Counted from the first letter of the stretch, positions 7,859-17,571 are shown. The stretch: 32,716 bases of DNA from Chryseobacterium sp. (GCA_030146295.1 JASLCD010000341.1:1-32716), one strand, 5' to 3'. Program-made: numbers and translations. The notes: a model not told the origin generated them from the letters alone.

Positions 7859-10185
7859 TGAGTAATAAGTTCCATATATATTGTAAGTATCTGTTGGTTT
7901 CCGGGATGGCATCCACGGTAATCTCGTGCAGCAACACCAGGTTTTTGAAAGAAGGCCAGATGCTCTACACAGGAGCCAAAGTAAAGATTGAAAATGATAC
8001 GATTTCCAAAAAAGAAAAAAAAGATCTTGAGTCTGCACTGGAAGCGAACCTCACTCCAAAGCCTAATTCCACATTTTTAGGACTGCGTCCCAAGCTGTAT
8101 TTTTATAATATTGCCAAGGAGCCTAAAAAAGACAAAGGTTTTAATTACTGGCTTAAATATAAAGTGGGTGAAAAACCAGTATTATTGGGAGATGTAGATC
8201 GTGAGTTCAATAAAGATATCATTGAAAATTATTCTGAAAACAAAGGATATTTCAATGCCAGAGCTACTTATGACACTGTTTCAAAGAACAAAAAAGCTCA
8301 GGTTATTTATACAGTAAGGCCTGGTTCAAGATATCTGATAGACGGTGTAAAATTCCAGAAAGATTCTACACTGGTCAATCATGAAATTCAAAACCTTACG
8401 GATAAAACTCTTCTTAAAAACGGAAGACCATTTGACCTGGATGTCATCAAAGCAGAAAGAGAAAGAATTGACAACAGGCTAAAGGAACGAGGTTTTTATT
8501 ATTTCCATCCTGATAATATTATTGTACAGGCTGACAGTACAGTAAGCAAAAATCATAAAGTTGAGCTTAATGTAAAACTGAAAGACAATACTCCGGATTT
8601 AGCAACTCAACAATTCAGTATCGATAAAGTTATTGTATTTCCCAATTATAACATTCAGGATGTAAAAGATGGCAAATATAGTATTCCGATGAATAAAGAT
8701 TCTCTTTCTAAATATAGTTTTGATGATATTTATGTTATTGATCCGCAGCATAAATTCAAACCAAAGATTTTTGACAGAGCTTTATATTTCAAAAAGGGAG
8801 ATCTTTATAACCGTTCCAATCACAATCTTACCCTGAACCGATTAATCAGTCTGGGTGTTTTCAAATTTGTAAAAAATGAGTTTATCGTTTCTGATTCTTT
8901 AAGTCATCAATTTGATGCTTATTATTTATTAACTCCAAGACAAGTTCAGTCGCTTCGTCTGGAAGCATTGGGAAGAACAAACTCCGCCAACTATGCGGGT
9001 AGTGAGTTGAACCTGAACTGGACCCACAGAAATTTCTTCAGAGGTGCAGAACAATTTAAAGCAGCCATCTATGGAGCTTTTGATTTCCAGATGGGAGGGG
9101 CTCAAAATGCCAATAATATTTTCCGTGCAGGAACAAACGTACAACTTTCTATTCCGAGAATTGTTGCTCCTTTCCGTTTTCATTCTTCCAGTGAATTTGT
9201 TCCAAGAACGAATATCACATTGGGATATGAATTCCAGAACAGAACACAATATTATACCCTTAATAATTTCACCGGATCATTCGGATATGTGTGGAAAGAA
9301 AACGCAAGAAAAGAACATGATCTGAAAGTGATTGATATTACATTGGTATCTCCTGCCAATGTTACGGAAGAATATCAAATTAAAGCTGATGCAAATCCGG
9401 CAATGGCAAGAGTTGTGGCAAAGCAGCTTATTTTCGGTCCTACCTATTCTTATACCTATACCAATACCATGCTGCCAAAGACCAATACTGTTTATTATAA
9501 AGGAACGCTTGATCTGGCAGGAAATATTACAGGACTGGTAACTGGGGCAGATGTAAAGAAAGATAAGGAGAAGAAAATATTTGGTATTCCTTTCAGCCAG
9601 TATATAAAAATTGAAAACGATTTCAGATTCTATCATAAGTTTACTGAAAAATCTTCACTGGCTACAAGATTCATCGGAGGAATTGCTTATCCCTACGGAA
9701 ATTCAGAATTTATTCCTTTCTCCAAACAATTTTTCTCAGGAGGTAGTAACAGTATCAGAGCATTCCGTGCAAGAACATTAGGTCCGGGAAGTTTTGACCC
9801 AAGAACGATAGATCCTGGGACTTACTTTGACCAGTCCGGAGATATCAAACTGGAATTAAATGCTGAGTACAGAGCCAATCTTTATAAATTTTTAAATGCT
9901 GCCGTGTTTGTAGATGCCGGAAATATCTGGCTGCTTCACGATGATGATAAAAGACCGGGCGCTAAGTTTTCAAAAGACTTTTTAAATGAAATTGCGGTGG
10001 GAGCCGGAGTAGGTCTGAGACTGGATTTTTCCATCCTGATTCTAAGACTGGATCTTGCGATGCCACTGAGAGTTCCTTACTATCAGAAAGGAGACAGATG
10101 GGCCTTCGATAAAATTAATTTCGGAGACTCAAGCTGGAGAAAAGATAATCTTGTTTTTAATATTGCCATCGGATATCCATTTTAA
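7858..10185 (+). CDS. tamL: TamL: lipoprotein-type TamA/BamA-family outer-membrane assembly factor
   Basis: This 775-residue Omp85-family protein has a lipoprotein signal peptide (VISC, lipid Cys at residue 24) in place of a plain Sec signal. That matches TamL, the Bacteroidetes lipoprotein version of TamA. POTRA-like repeats occupy roughly residues 30-370, for example the GEKPVLLGDVDREF and RPGSRYLIDGVKF stretches. A 16-strand surface-antigen-type barrel follows and ends in a C-terminal Phe (IAIGYPF). The barrel carries the Omp85 loop-6 motif as GGSNSIRAF, with Ala where the classic motif (V/I)RG(F/Y) has Gly. It overlaps tamB by one base (TAATG) and is followed 1 nt later by the yihY start. 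It is expected to act with TamB in outer-membrane protein or lipid delivery. Confidence 0.92.
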   Translation: MSNKFHIYCKYLLVSGMASTVISCSNTRFLKEGQMLYTGAKVKIENDTISKKEKKDLESALEANLTPKPNSTFLGLRPKLYFYNIAKEPKKDKGFNYWLKYKVGEKPVLLGDVDREFNKDIIENYSENKGYFNARATYDTVSKNKKAQVIYTVRPGSRYLIDGVKFQKDSTLVNHEIQNLTDKTLLKNGRPFDLDVIKAERERIDNRLKERGFYYFHPDNIIVQADSTVSKNHKVELNVKLKDNTPDLATQQFSIDKVIVFPNYNIQDVKDGKYSIPMNKDSLSKYSFDDIYVIDPQHKFKPKIFDRALYFKKGDLYNRSNHNLTLNRLISLGVFKFVKNEFIVSDSLSHQFDAYYLLTPRQVQSLRLEALGRTNSANYAGSELNLNWTHRNFFRGAEQFKAAIYGAFDFQMGGAQNANNIFRAGTNVQLSIPRIVAPFRFHSSSEFVPRTNITLGYEFQNRTQYYTLNNFTGSFGYVWKENARKEHDLKVIDITLVSPANVTEEYQIKADANPAMARVVAKQLIFGPTYSYTYTNTMLPKTNTVYYKGTLDLAGNITGLVTGADVKKDKEKKIFGIPFSQYIKIENDFRFYHKFTEKSSLATRFIGGIAYPYGNSEFIPFSKQFFSGGSNSIRAFRARTLGPGSFDPRTIDPGTYFDQSGDIKLELNAEYRANLYKFLNAAVFVDAGNIWLLHDDDKRPGAKFSKDFLNEIAVGAGVGLRLDFSILILRLDLAMPLRVPYYQKGDRWAFDKINFGDSSWRKDNLVFNIAIGYPF

Positions 10186-10186
10186 T

Positions 10187-11128
10187 ATGATCAATACCGC
10201 TAAATTTTTCTGGGAGGTTCTGAAAGATACGTTTACAGAATGGAACAATTCTACTGCATCAAAAGATTCAGCAAGTCTTGCCTATTATGCCATTTTTTCT
10301 ATCCCGGGATTATTGATTATTATTATATGGGTGCTTGGAAATTTCTTTGGTGAAGAAGCTATTCGCGGACAAATCAGTACACAGATCAGCGGTATTATGG
10401 GACCGGATGTGGCTAAAAGTATTGAAGGTATGCTGGCAGGTGCCCTGATTGACAAAAAGAATATTTTCATGAAAGCAGTAGGAGTCGGATCATTGGTTTT
10501 TGGTTCTACGACTCTTTTCTTTCAGCTACAACATTCGTTAAATACACTTTGGGAAGTAGAAGCGGCTCCCAAAAAAGCACTGATCAAGTTCTTATTAGAC
10601 AGAGCCAATTCTTTGGGAATGATTCTTATTCTGGGATTTCTTCTGATGATCACCATGATTTTGTCTTCTCTGATCAGCCTTTTTAATACTATTATCACTC
10701 AGTATTTTGGTTTTGAAACCTATATGCTGGTAGAAACTGTAAATTTTGCAGTGGGTTTTGGCCTCGTCATGCTCTTATTTGCTTTAATGTTTAAAGTGCT
10801 GCCTGATGTTCTGATCAGCTGGAAACCGGTATGGAAAGGAGCATTTCTTACAACTATTTTATTTACTCTCGGGAAATTTTTATTAAGTCTTTATTTTAAC
10901 CAGATAAAACCTACTTCAGCCTTTGGAGCTGCGGGAACAGTCATTCTGATAATGATGTGGATCAACTATTCCTGTATGCTGATATTCTTTGGAGCAGAAT
11001 TCACCAAGGTTTATACGTACAAAAAAGGATATAAGGTTGTTCTTTCCAAACACGCACGATGGACTCCTGCTAAATTATATGCGGATAGCCTGAAACAGAT
11101 GCATGGTGAAAGTAATGATAAAACATAG
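10187..11128 (+). CDS. YihY/BrkB (UPF0761) family inner-membrane protein
   Basis: This 313-residue polytopic membrane protein has about six hydrophobic helices. Family hallmarks are KDSASLAYYAIFSIPGLL near the N-terminus, GSTTLFFQLQHSLNTLWEV near residue 110, and a C-terminal stretch with SAFGAAGTVILIMMW followed by FFGAEFTKVYT. The family was once misnamed RNase BN; its molecular function is not established. ATG 10187 lies 1 nt after the tamL stop and gives a normal family N-terminus. An upstream in-frame ATG at 10151 would overlap tamL by 35 bases and is less likely. It is the third gene of the tamB-tamL operon, which suggests a link to envelope homeostasis, though this is inference from position only. 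Confidence 0.88.
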   Translation: MINTAKFFWEVLKDTFTEWNNSTASKDSASLAYYAIFSIPGLLIIIIWVLGNFFGEEAIRGQISTQISGIMGPDVAKSIEGMLAGALIDKKNIFMKAVGVGSLVFGSTTLFFQLQHSLNTLWEVEAAPKKALIKFLLDRANSLGMILILGFLLMITMILSSLISLFNTIITQYFGFETYMLVETVNFAVGFGLVMLLFALMFKVLPDVLISWKPVWKGAFLTTILFTLGKFLLSLYFNQIKPTSAFGAAGTVILIMMWINYSCMLIFFGAEFTKVYTYKKGYKVVLSKHARWTPAKLYADSLKQMHGESNDKT

Positions 11129-11129
11129 G

Positions 11130-11150
11130 TTCGGGTTTCGAGATTCGGGT
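11130..11150. repeat. Three-copy heptamer repeat after yihY
   Basis: TTCGGGT, TTCGAGA and TTCGGGT stand head to tail directly after the yihY stop codon. They are richer in G+C than the surrounding spacer. Function unknown; this may be a member of a dispersed intergenic repeat class. Confidence 0.55.
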
Positions 11151-11184
11151 TATTCTGATATGAGATATTAATCCTTATATACAA

Positions 11185-11213
11185 AAAATCCTCCTGAAAT
11201 TCAGGAGGATTTT
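11185..11213. terminator. Bidirectional intrinsic terminator between yihY and argS
   Basis: AAAATCCTCCTGAA (11185-11198) and TTCAGGAGGATTTT (11200-11213) form an almost uninterrupted palindrome. T-rich sequence flanks it in both reading directions. It sits in the 89-nt gap between the converging stops of yihY (+) and argS (-) and can serve both. Confidence 0.85.
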
Positions 11214-11217
11214 ATTT

Positions 11218-12975
11218 TTACATTCTGTTTACTGTTCCGATTCCCAGTAGTTCCAACGATTTCTTGATGGTCTTCGCTGTGATATCTGAAAGGTTTAAAC
11301 GGAATTGTTTTAAATTTTCATCTTCCAGTTTCAGGATAATATTACTTTGGTAGAACGAATTATAAGATTTAGCCAGATCATAAACATAATTGGCAACCAG
11401 GGCCGGGCTCAATGCTTCTGCTGCTCTTTCAACAATTGTTTTGTAGCTGGCCAAAAGCATGATCAGTTCTTTTTCATACTGGTTTAAAGTTACATCCGAG
11501 ATTTCTTTATACTGGTAATCTGCTTTTGCAAGCAAAGACTGTGTACGAGCGTAAGTATATTGAATAAACGGACCTGTATTTCCATTAAATTCAATACTTT
11601 CTGCTGGATTGAACAACATCTTTTTCTTAGGATCCACTTTTAGCATGAAATATTTCAGAGCTCCCATTCCAATAATTTCATAAGAAGCTACTTTTACTTC
11701 TTCTGAGAGACCTTCAAGTTTTCCTTGTTCTGTAGCTTTTAACTTTGCCGTTTCATGCATTTCTGCCATCAGGTCGTCTGCATCTACAACGGTTCCTTCA
11801 CGGGATTTCATTTTTCCTTCCGGAAGTTCAACCATACCATAAGAAAGGTGGAATAACTGATCTGCCCATGAATATCCAAGCTTTTTCATTATTTTAAATA
11901 AAACCTGGAAGTGATAATCCTGTTCATTTCCAACAGTGTAAATCAACTTTTGAATATTGTTGTCTTTAAAACGCTCTACGGCTGTTCCCAAATCCTGGGT
12001 CATGTAAACAGAAGTACCGTCTGAACGTAACAATAGTTTCTGATCAAGTCCTTCATCAGTAAGATCACACCAAACAGATCCATCTTCTTTCTGATACAAT
12101 ACTCCTTTATCTAAGCCAGCCTGAATAAGATCTTTTCCTAAAATATAAGTGTTACTTTCGTATTGAACCTGATCAAAGTCTACCCCTAATCTTTTATAGG
12201 TTTCATTGAATCCTTTATAAACCCAAGAATTCATTTCTTCCCAAAGCGCTCTTACAGTTGCATCCCCATTTTCCCAATCCAAAAGCATTTTTTGCGCTTC
12301 TTTCATCACAGGAGCCTCTTTTTTAGCCTGCTCCTCTCCTACACCTTGTTCTACAAGCTCTGCAATTTCTTTTTTATAGTTTTTGTCAAATTCTACATAA
12401 TAGTTTCCAACAAATTTATCTCCTTTGGTATTGGTAGTTTCAGGAGTTTCTCCGTTTCCGAATTTTTCCCATGCCAGCATCGATTTACAGATATGAATCC
12501 CTCTGTCGTTGATAATCTGGGTTTTGATTACATCATACCCGGCTTCTTTTAAAATTTGTGCTACAGAAAATCCTAATAAATTATTTCTGATGTGCCCTAG
12601 GTGTAATGGTTTATTGGTATTCGGTGAAGAATATTCTACCATTACCGTAGCATTTTTCTTTTCTACAGTAGAGAAGTTTTTGCTTACAGATCTGAAGTTA
12701 TCTACAAATAATTGGTTTTTAACCTTAACATTAAGGAATCCTTTTACGACATTAAAACTTTCAAAAAGATCTGTTTCTGTCAAAGCTTCACCTAATTCAA
12801 CCCCGATACTCTCAGGATTTTTTTTCAATTGTTTTACCAACGGGAAAGTGACGATGGTAAAGTCACCCTCAAATTCCGTTTTATTTTCCTGAACTTCCAG
12901 CTTGATGTCTTTTAACTGATAAACATTTAAAATAACTTCTGAAAGTTTTTCTTCTATACTATATTTAATATTCAT
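11218..12975 (-). CDS. argS: Arginine--tRNA ligase
   Basis: Class I aminoacyl-tRNA synthetase that charges tRNA-Arg with arginine using ATP in the cytoplasm. The length of 585 residues is normal for ArgRS. The N-terminal add-1 type domain spans about 1-100. The Rossmann catalytic domain has SSPNTNKPLHLGHIRNN with the HIGH motif as HLGH (125-128). The second signature is the degenerate KMKSR (388-392), as is usual for ArgRS, which often lacks a canonical KMSK. The C-terminal DALR anticodon-binding domain covers about 460-585 and ends in the family-typical R-M. It is a single gene with its own candidate promoter at 13048-13055, downstream of the terminator of the susC1-susD1 operon on the same strand. 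Confidence 0.98.
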   Translation of the reverse strand: MNIKYSIEEKLSEVILNVYQLKDIKLEVQENKTEFEGDFTIVTFPLVKQLKKNPESIGVELGEALTETDLFESFNVVKGFLNVKVKNQLFVDNFRSVSKNFSTVEKKNATVMVEYSSPNTNKPLHLGHIRNNLLGFSVAQILKEAGYDVIKTQIINDRGIHICKSMLAWEKFGNGETPETTNTKGDKFVGNYYVEFDKNYKKEIAELVEQGVGEEQAKKEAPVMKEAQKMLLDWENGDATVRALWEEMNSWVYKGFNETYKRLGVDFDQVQYESNTYILGKDLIQAGLDKGVLYQKEDGSVWCDLTDEGLDQKLLLRSDGTSVYMTQDLGTAVERFKDNNIQKLIYTVGNEQDYHFQVLFKIMKKLGYSWADQLFHLSYGMVELPEGKMKSREGTVVDADDLMAEMHETAKLKATEQGKLEGLSEEVKVASYEIIGMGALKYFMLKVDPKKKMLFNPAESIEFNGNTGPFIQYTYARTQSLLAKADYQYKEISDVTLNQYEKELIMLLASYKTIVERAAEALSPALVANYVYDLAKSYNSFYQSNIILKLEDENLKQFRLNLSDITAKTIKKSLELLGIGTVNRM

Positions 12976-13047
12976 GTTTCTTAATTCTCTTTTAATGCCT
13001 ATAGCTGAAACATTTTCATAATATGCTCCTGCCTGAAATCTGAGCTA

Positions 13048-13055
13048 CAAATATA
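13048..13055 (-). promoter_or_regulatory. Candidate -7 promoter element for argS
   Basis: On the - strand this reads TATATTTG, a full match to TAnnTTTG, about 73 nt upstream of the argS ATG. The expected -33 position (19 nt further upstream, 13075-13078) reads TTCG, one change from TTTG, and lies in the loop of the neighbouring terminator. Confidence 0.45.
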
Positions 13056-13062
13056 CGGAAAT

Positions 13063-13085
13063 AAAAAAACCGCCCGAAGGCGGTT
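13063..13085 (-). terminator. Intrinsic terminator of the susC1-susD1 operon
   Basis: On the - strand, AACCGCC, a TTCG tetraloop and GGCGGTT are followed by a run of T. It begins 28 nt after the susD1 stop. The core is shared base for base with the terminator of the susC3-susD3 operon (23187-23209). Confidence 0.9.
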
Positions 13086-13113
13086 ACAATATATAAGTAT
13101 AAAAACTTTTTTG

Positions 13114-14541
13114 CTAAAATTTATCCCAAAATAGTTTTGTAGTAGCTTTGTCACCCCCAATTTTAGAGGCTGCAGCTGTTACATTAGTTTTATTAAGTAC
13201 GTATTCCTGATCAGAGTAAGGCATTCTAACCGGAACTCCATCAGTCTTTGAGTTTGTAGGATTAACCAAAACCGGAGAATCTAATCTTCTCGTAAAATTC
13301 CAAGCTGCAAACGGGCTATTAAATAAAGCTACCCATGCCTGATTTCCTATAGATGCTTTCCAGCTGGCAGCATTATATGGATTAGCAGCAAGATAAGAAG
13401 TGATATCAGCGGCAGCAATACCATTCTCGTTCATTGATGCAGTAATTGCTGAAGCATATAGAGTTGCAGCAGTACCTCCTGCATTATATCCTCTTGCTGC
13501 AGCTTCAGCTTCTAAGAATAATATTTCACTATAGCTTAATAAGTTTGCTGGAGCCGTACTTGACAATAAAGTTGAATTTAAATGAGAATAGTTTCCAAAA
13601 GGGTTAAGCGAACCAAAAATACCTCCTTTATATACTCCCCCAACCGTGGTAAACCAAGCTGCTCTCCTAGGATCATTTTTCGTGTTCATAAAATCGACTA
13701 ACACTTTAGAAGGAACAAAATCATTTCTTCCAGATGCTACAAGATCATCGAATACGGGGTTTGTAAATGTTCCTCCAGAAAAGATCATAGAATATGAATC
13801 AGAATTACTACCTAAAACCCCAGAAGCGATTGCACTTTCTGCTGCCGCCTTAGACGTTACAGGATCTACATCTGCTAAATTCATTGCCAACCTTAATTTT
13901 ATTGAATTAGCTAATTTTTTCCATTTAGACATATTTCCAGCGTAAATTAAATCTTCAGGGTAACCCGTTGAAGAAGTATTTATTTTTGTAATAGCAGTAT
14001 TTATTCTGGATAATAAACTGGTATAAATTCCTTTTGCATCATCATATTTGGGAGCAAATTGACCTTGATTAGATAATAATGCTTCAGAGTATGGTACATC
14101 ACCAAAGGTATCCACTATATTTTCCCATACAAAAACGGAAGAAATTTCCAGAGTAGCCCATTTATTATTATAAACTGAAGTATCAGTAATTCCTTCATTT
14201 GAAAGATTCTGCATAGCCTGATAAAAATTATTCAATGAATATACATACATCCTGTTGAAATGGTTTCTTGGCTGGTTTCTGGTCACCAGATCATAATTGG
14301 TTTCATCAGTATAGGTGGTTTCACTCCAATATTGATTAAAGAATCTGTAATTATTAAAATTCACATTTCCGGTGTACATATAATAAAACGACTGGTATTG
14401 TCCCGTTGCTAATAAATTCCCAGAAGGAAGTACTGAAGGATGTTTAGGGTCATTATTCAGAGAGGTTATATCTCCTTCGCACGATGTAACGCTTAAAGCG
14501 GCCATCATTAATCCTATCATTAAAAAAAATGTCTTTTTCAT
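13114..14541 (-). CDS. SusD/RagB-type nutrient-binding surface lipoprotein, copy 1
   Basis: This 475-residue SusD-like outer-membrane lipoprotein is expected to form the lid over its SusC partner and bind substrate at the cell surface. The lipoprotein signal peptide ends at VTSC (Cys 21), and the mature start CEGDIT has acidic residues near the lipid anchor, as in Bacteroidetes surface-exported lipoproteins. SusD-like features are SLNNDPKHPSVLPSG at the mature N-terminus, DTFGDVPYSEAL (about residue 143), YDDAKGIYTSLL, SKWKKLANSIKLRLAM and LSYSEILFLEAEAAARG. It starts 25 nt after the susC1 stop. It is closely related along its whole length to the SusD at 18410-19870, including the conserved end (DKF). 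The substrate cannot be told from sequence. Confidence 0.93.
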   Translation of the reverse strand: MKKTFFLMIGLMMAALSVTSCEGDITSLNNDPKHPSVLPSGNLLATGQYQSFYYMYTGNVNFNNYRFFNQYWSETTYTDETNYDLVTRNQPRNHFNRMYVYSLNNFYQAMQNLSNEGITDTSVYNNKWATLEISSVFVWENIVDTFGDVPYSEALLSNQGQFAPKYDDAKGIYTSLLSRINTAITKINTSSTGYPEDLIYAGNMSKWKKLANSIKLRLAMNLADVDPVTSKAAAESAIASGVLGSNSDSYSMIFSGGTFTNPVFDDLVASGRNDFVPSKVLVDFMNTKNDPRRAAWFTTVGGVYKGGIFGSLNPFGNYSHLNSTLLSSTAPANLLSYSEILFLEAEAAARGYNAGGTAATLYASAITASMNENGIAAADITSYLAANPYNAASWKASIGNQAWVALFNSPFAAWNFTRRLDSPVLVNPTNSKTDGVPVRMPYSDQEYVLNKTNVTAAASKIGGDKATTKLFWDKF

Positions 14542-14566
14542 TTCTTTGATTTAAATATTAATACAA

Positions 14567-17551
14567 TTAAAATTTCAGTGTTACATCAATTCCTATATTT
14601 CTTGTTGTAGGCAATGTACCTGTAGAAAAGCCATAGGATCTGATGGAACTTCCCCCCACCATAGCTTCGGGATCTGCATAAGGAAGATTTTTATGTATAA
14701 TCCACAGATTACGTCCTACAATTGAAATTTTTGCCATGTTTATAAATGTACCTGCCAAAACAGATTTTGGTAAAGTATACCCTATACTTGCTTCTCTTAG
14801 TTTTACATATGAACCATCATAAACAAATCTTTTGGCAGGCATGCGGGAATATCCATCTAAATTTCCAAATGCTGAAGGATTGGCAGTTACAGTTGTATTT
14901 GTTTGTCCGTTTGGATTTACTCCTTCCCAAACTACACCAGATTCTCTATAATCTGCAGTCTCTGCATATAAACCTGTTGCCAAACCATAGTATTGATCCA
15001 ATGAAAATACATCTCCACCATGTTTAATATCGATCAGGAAGCTAAGACTAATTCCTTTATAGCTGAATGAGTTTCTTATTCCCCCCGTCCAATCCGGAGT
15101 AGCATTACCAATAACCTGATTACTTTGTCTAAGATACCTACCCGTTGTAGCATTAATTACAGGCTGTCCATTTAAGTATACATAATCAGAACCGATAAGA
15201 GTTCCCCAAGCCTCACCTTCACGGGCGTTTAATGAAACTCCGCCTTGGAAGCTGTTTAAAAGAATATTAGATACATCAGTAGTTGAATTATGCAATAAAC
15301 TAACTACCAGGTTTTTATTCTTGGCCCAGTTTACATCAATATTCCATGAAAAGTTATTAGACTTGACAGGTACAAATCCTAATTGAACTTCCACTCCTTC
15401 ATTATTGATTTGCCCTGCATTTACAGGAGCTCTTAACAATCCTGATGCTGAAGATATAGGAAGACTTATAATCTGATCAAATGTCCTGGTCTTATAGTAG
15501 GCGATATCAAAAGATACCCTGTTTTTAAATAACTGTCCTTCCATACCAAATTCAACTTCTTTAGACCTTTGAGGTTTTAAGTTTTGATTAGGCATGTCTG
15601 TTTGGCTGTTATAAACCTTTGTACTACCAAAAAGCCCAGCACTTTTATATTGGGGATATAGCAAATACGGATCAGCAGTACCCCCTACTTCAGCATAATT
15701 TGCTCTAACTTTCCAAAAATTAAGGAATGAAACTTTTATCAGCTCAGATAAAATTAAAGATCCAGTGATGGATGGGTAGCTATAGACATTATTCCCTTTT
15801 GGTAGAGTAGAAGATTCGTCAATTCTGAAAGTTCCGTCCAGATAGAATATCTTCTTATAGTCGATAGAGGCTGTTGCATAAGCACTATTAGTCTGTGTAG
15901 TATATTCATCTTCTGCCGGATCAAGAACAGCTCCTCTGGAATTTCCTAATGCGTAAAGGTTAGGAGCAATTAACCCTCCTTCAGTAGAAGCATATATAGA
16001 ATTATAATAATTTCTTCTTACGTTTCCTCCTACGACCCCACTCACGTTAATATCCGGTGTAATATCATACTTGTAGTTGAAAATTACATCATAATTGATT
16101 TCGTTTCTGTTGATATTCTGCCTTGCATAGCCAGACCCAATATCTTTACCGGATGCTCCAAATGTCTGAGCCAAAGAACCAACAGCTAATCTATTTTCAA
16201 TCAGAACATCTGATTTATCAAAAGAAATTTTACCTGTTACCCCGATATGGTTTGAAATATCATATTTTACCTGTGCATAGCTAAATGTTCTTGTCCGGTT
16301 ATCAGACTGATAGTTTTGATATCTTTGAAAATAGGGATTATTCCAGAATATAGGCTGTCCTTCATCTGCAGATACTCTGTTCCATACAAAATTGCTTTGG
16401 CCATTATTAATATAAGCATTTTCAAGCGCCTTGACATCTACATTTGTTTGCCACCATTGTCTGAAACCAGTAACTATATTATCAGAATATCCTGTTTCGT
16501 TTCTTCCTTTAGTATTTTGCAAAGTCAATGTAGAATAAACTGTTGCATGAAGTTTAGGGGTAAAATCATAATTGATTTTTGTAGACAATGTATTTTTTTT
16601 CAGGTCTGAATTGGGAAGTAACCCGTTAGATAGCATGTTATCATAAGTCAGCGTGAAGTTTGCCGCTTTTGTTCCCTTTTCTAAACTTATTGTATTTGCA
16701 TAAGTTACAGGAGTATCAAAGAATTTTATAGGTCCGTTTTTTGCAGCAACCCATGGAGTAGCTTTGCCGTAATTTGGTGAATGTGGATCAAAAGAATCCC
16801 ATTGATATACTAAGAGATTAGGATCAAATTTTGGGCCCCACGAGGCATCTTCAGAAAAATTGGCATAATCATGACCGTCCGGTGCAGTCCCGGAATAAAA
16901 GCTAGGATCATAGCCTCCTCCATATTTATTCTGATAGGTAGGGAAAGTTGATTTATCAATAAAGCCAGCCTGAATACCAGAGCTAAGGGTTACTCCCCAA
17001 GAGCCATCATCTTTACCTCTTCCGCTTTTAGTGGTAATTACAATTACCCCATTTAATCCTCTTTCTCCATATAATGCAGAGGCGGCAGCGCCTTTCAGAA
17101 TATTCATGGATTCTATATCTTCCTGATTGATATCCGACAAAGCATTTCCTAAATCAAAATTAGCCCCATTTGTTGAGGAGTTGTTTACAGGAGAGCCGTC
17201 AATGACTATTAATGGATTACTTCCTTGTAGAGTTTTAATCCCCCTGATCACAATATTGGTAGAACCTCCAAAGTTTCCATTACTATTTACCAAGACACCT
17301 GCAGCTTTTCCTGATAGTAAATCAGCTACGTTGCCCGTTTTTGTAGTCCCCTCTGTTAATTTATCTGCCTTAATTTCTTGTGAGGCATATCCCAAAGATT
17401 TTTTTTCTCTTTTTATCCCAAGTGCAGTTACTACTACACCTTCAATTTCTTTTGTCTGTGTATCGGTTTCTTTTTCCTTTTGCTGGGCATTGGCAACAGC
17501 AAAAGGTGAAGATAATGCCAAAACAATCAGACTCACTGTTAGTTTCTTCAT
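14567..17551 (-). CDS. SusC/RagA-type TonB-dependent outer-membrane transporter, copy 1
   Basis: This 994-residue TonB-dependent barrel imports an unknown large nutrient together with the SusD at 13114-14541. A Sec signal peptide ends near ANAQQ (about residue 24). After a short linker comes a Ton-box-like segment VVVTALG (39-45), then a plug domain with LIVIDGSPVNNS, NILKGAAASALYGERG and GVIVITTKSGRG. The barrel follows and ends in DVTLKF. The carboxypeptidase-regulatory-like N-terminal domain of most SusC proteins is absent. It is clearly homologous to the 19874-22831 SusC, with long near-identical stretches such as KGRNETGYSDN and NNPYFQRYQNYQSD. Its upstream region lacks the promoter module shared by the other two susC genes. 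Confidence 0.94.
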   Translation of the reverse strand: MKKLTVSLIVLALSSPFAVANAQQKEKETDTQTKEIEGVVVTALGIKREKKSLGYASQEIKADKLTEGTTKTGNVADLLSGKAAGVLVNSNGNFGGSTNIVIRGIKTLQGSNPLIVIDGSPVNNSSTNGANFDLGNALSDINQEDIESMNILKGAAASALYGERGLNGVIVITTKSGRGKDDGSWGVTLSSGIQAGFIDKSTFPTYQNKYGGGYDPSFYSGTAPDGHDYANFSEDASWGPKFDPNLLVYQWDSFDPHSPNYGKATPWVAAKNGPIKFFDTPVTYANTISLEKGTKAANFTLTYDNMLSNGLLPNSDLKKNTLSTKINYDFTPKLHATVYSTLTLQNTKGRNETGYSDNIVTGFRQWWQTNVDVKALENAYINNGQSNFVWNRVSADEGQPIFWNNPYFQRYQNYQSDNRTRTFSYAQVKYDISNHIGVTGKISFDKSDVLIENRLAVGSLAQTFGASGKDIGSGYARQNINRNEINYDVIFNYKYDITPDINVSGVVGGNVRRNYYNSIYASTEGGLIAPNLYALGNSRGAVLDPAEDEYTTQTNSAYATASIDYKKIFYLDGTFRIDESSTLPKGNNVYSYPSITGSLILSELIKVSFLNFWKVRANYAEVGGTADPYLLYPQYKSAGLFGSTKVYNSQTDMPNQNLKPQRSKEVEFGMEGQLFKNRVSFDIAYYKTRTFDQIISLPISSASGLLRAPVNAGQINNEGVEVQLGFVPVKSNNFSWNIDVNWAKNKNLVVSLLHNSTTDVSNILLNSFQGGVSLNAREGEAWGTLIGSDYVYLNGQPVINATTGRYLRQSNQVIGNATPDWTGGIRNSFSYKGISLSFLIDIKHGGDVFSLDQYYGLATGLYAETADYRESGVVWEGVNPNGQTNTTVTANPSAFGNLDGYSRMPAKRFVYDGSYVKLREASIGYTLPKSVLAGTFINMAKISIVGRNLWIIHKNLPYADPEAMVGGSSIRSYGFSTGTLPTTRNIGIDVTLKF

Positions 17552-17571
17552 ATCAATTAATTTTTACTCAG

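Noticed and set aside
10151..10186. Upstream ATG for yihY inside tamL
   Set aside because: It would overlap tamL by 35 bases; ATG 10187, 1 nt after the tamL stop, gives the usual family N-terminus.
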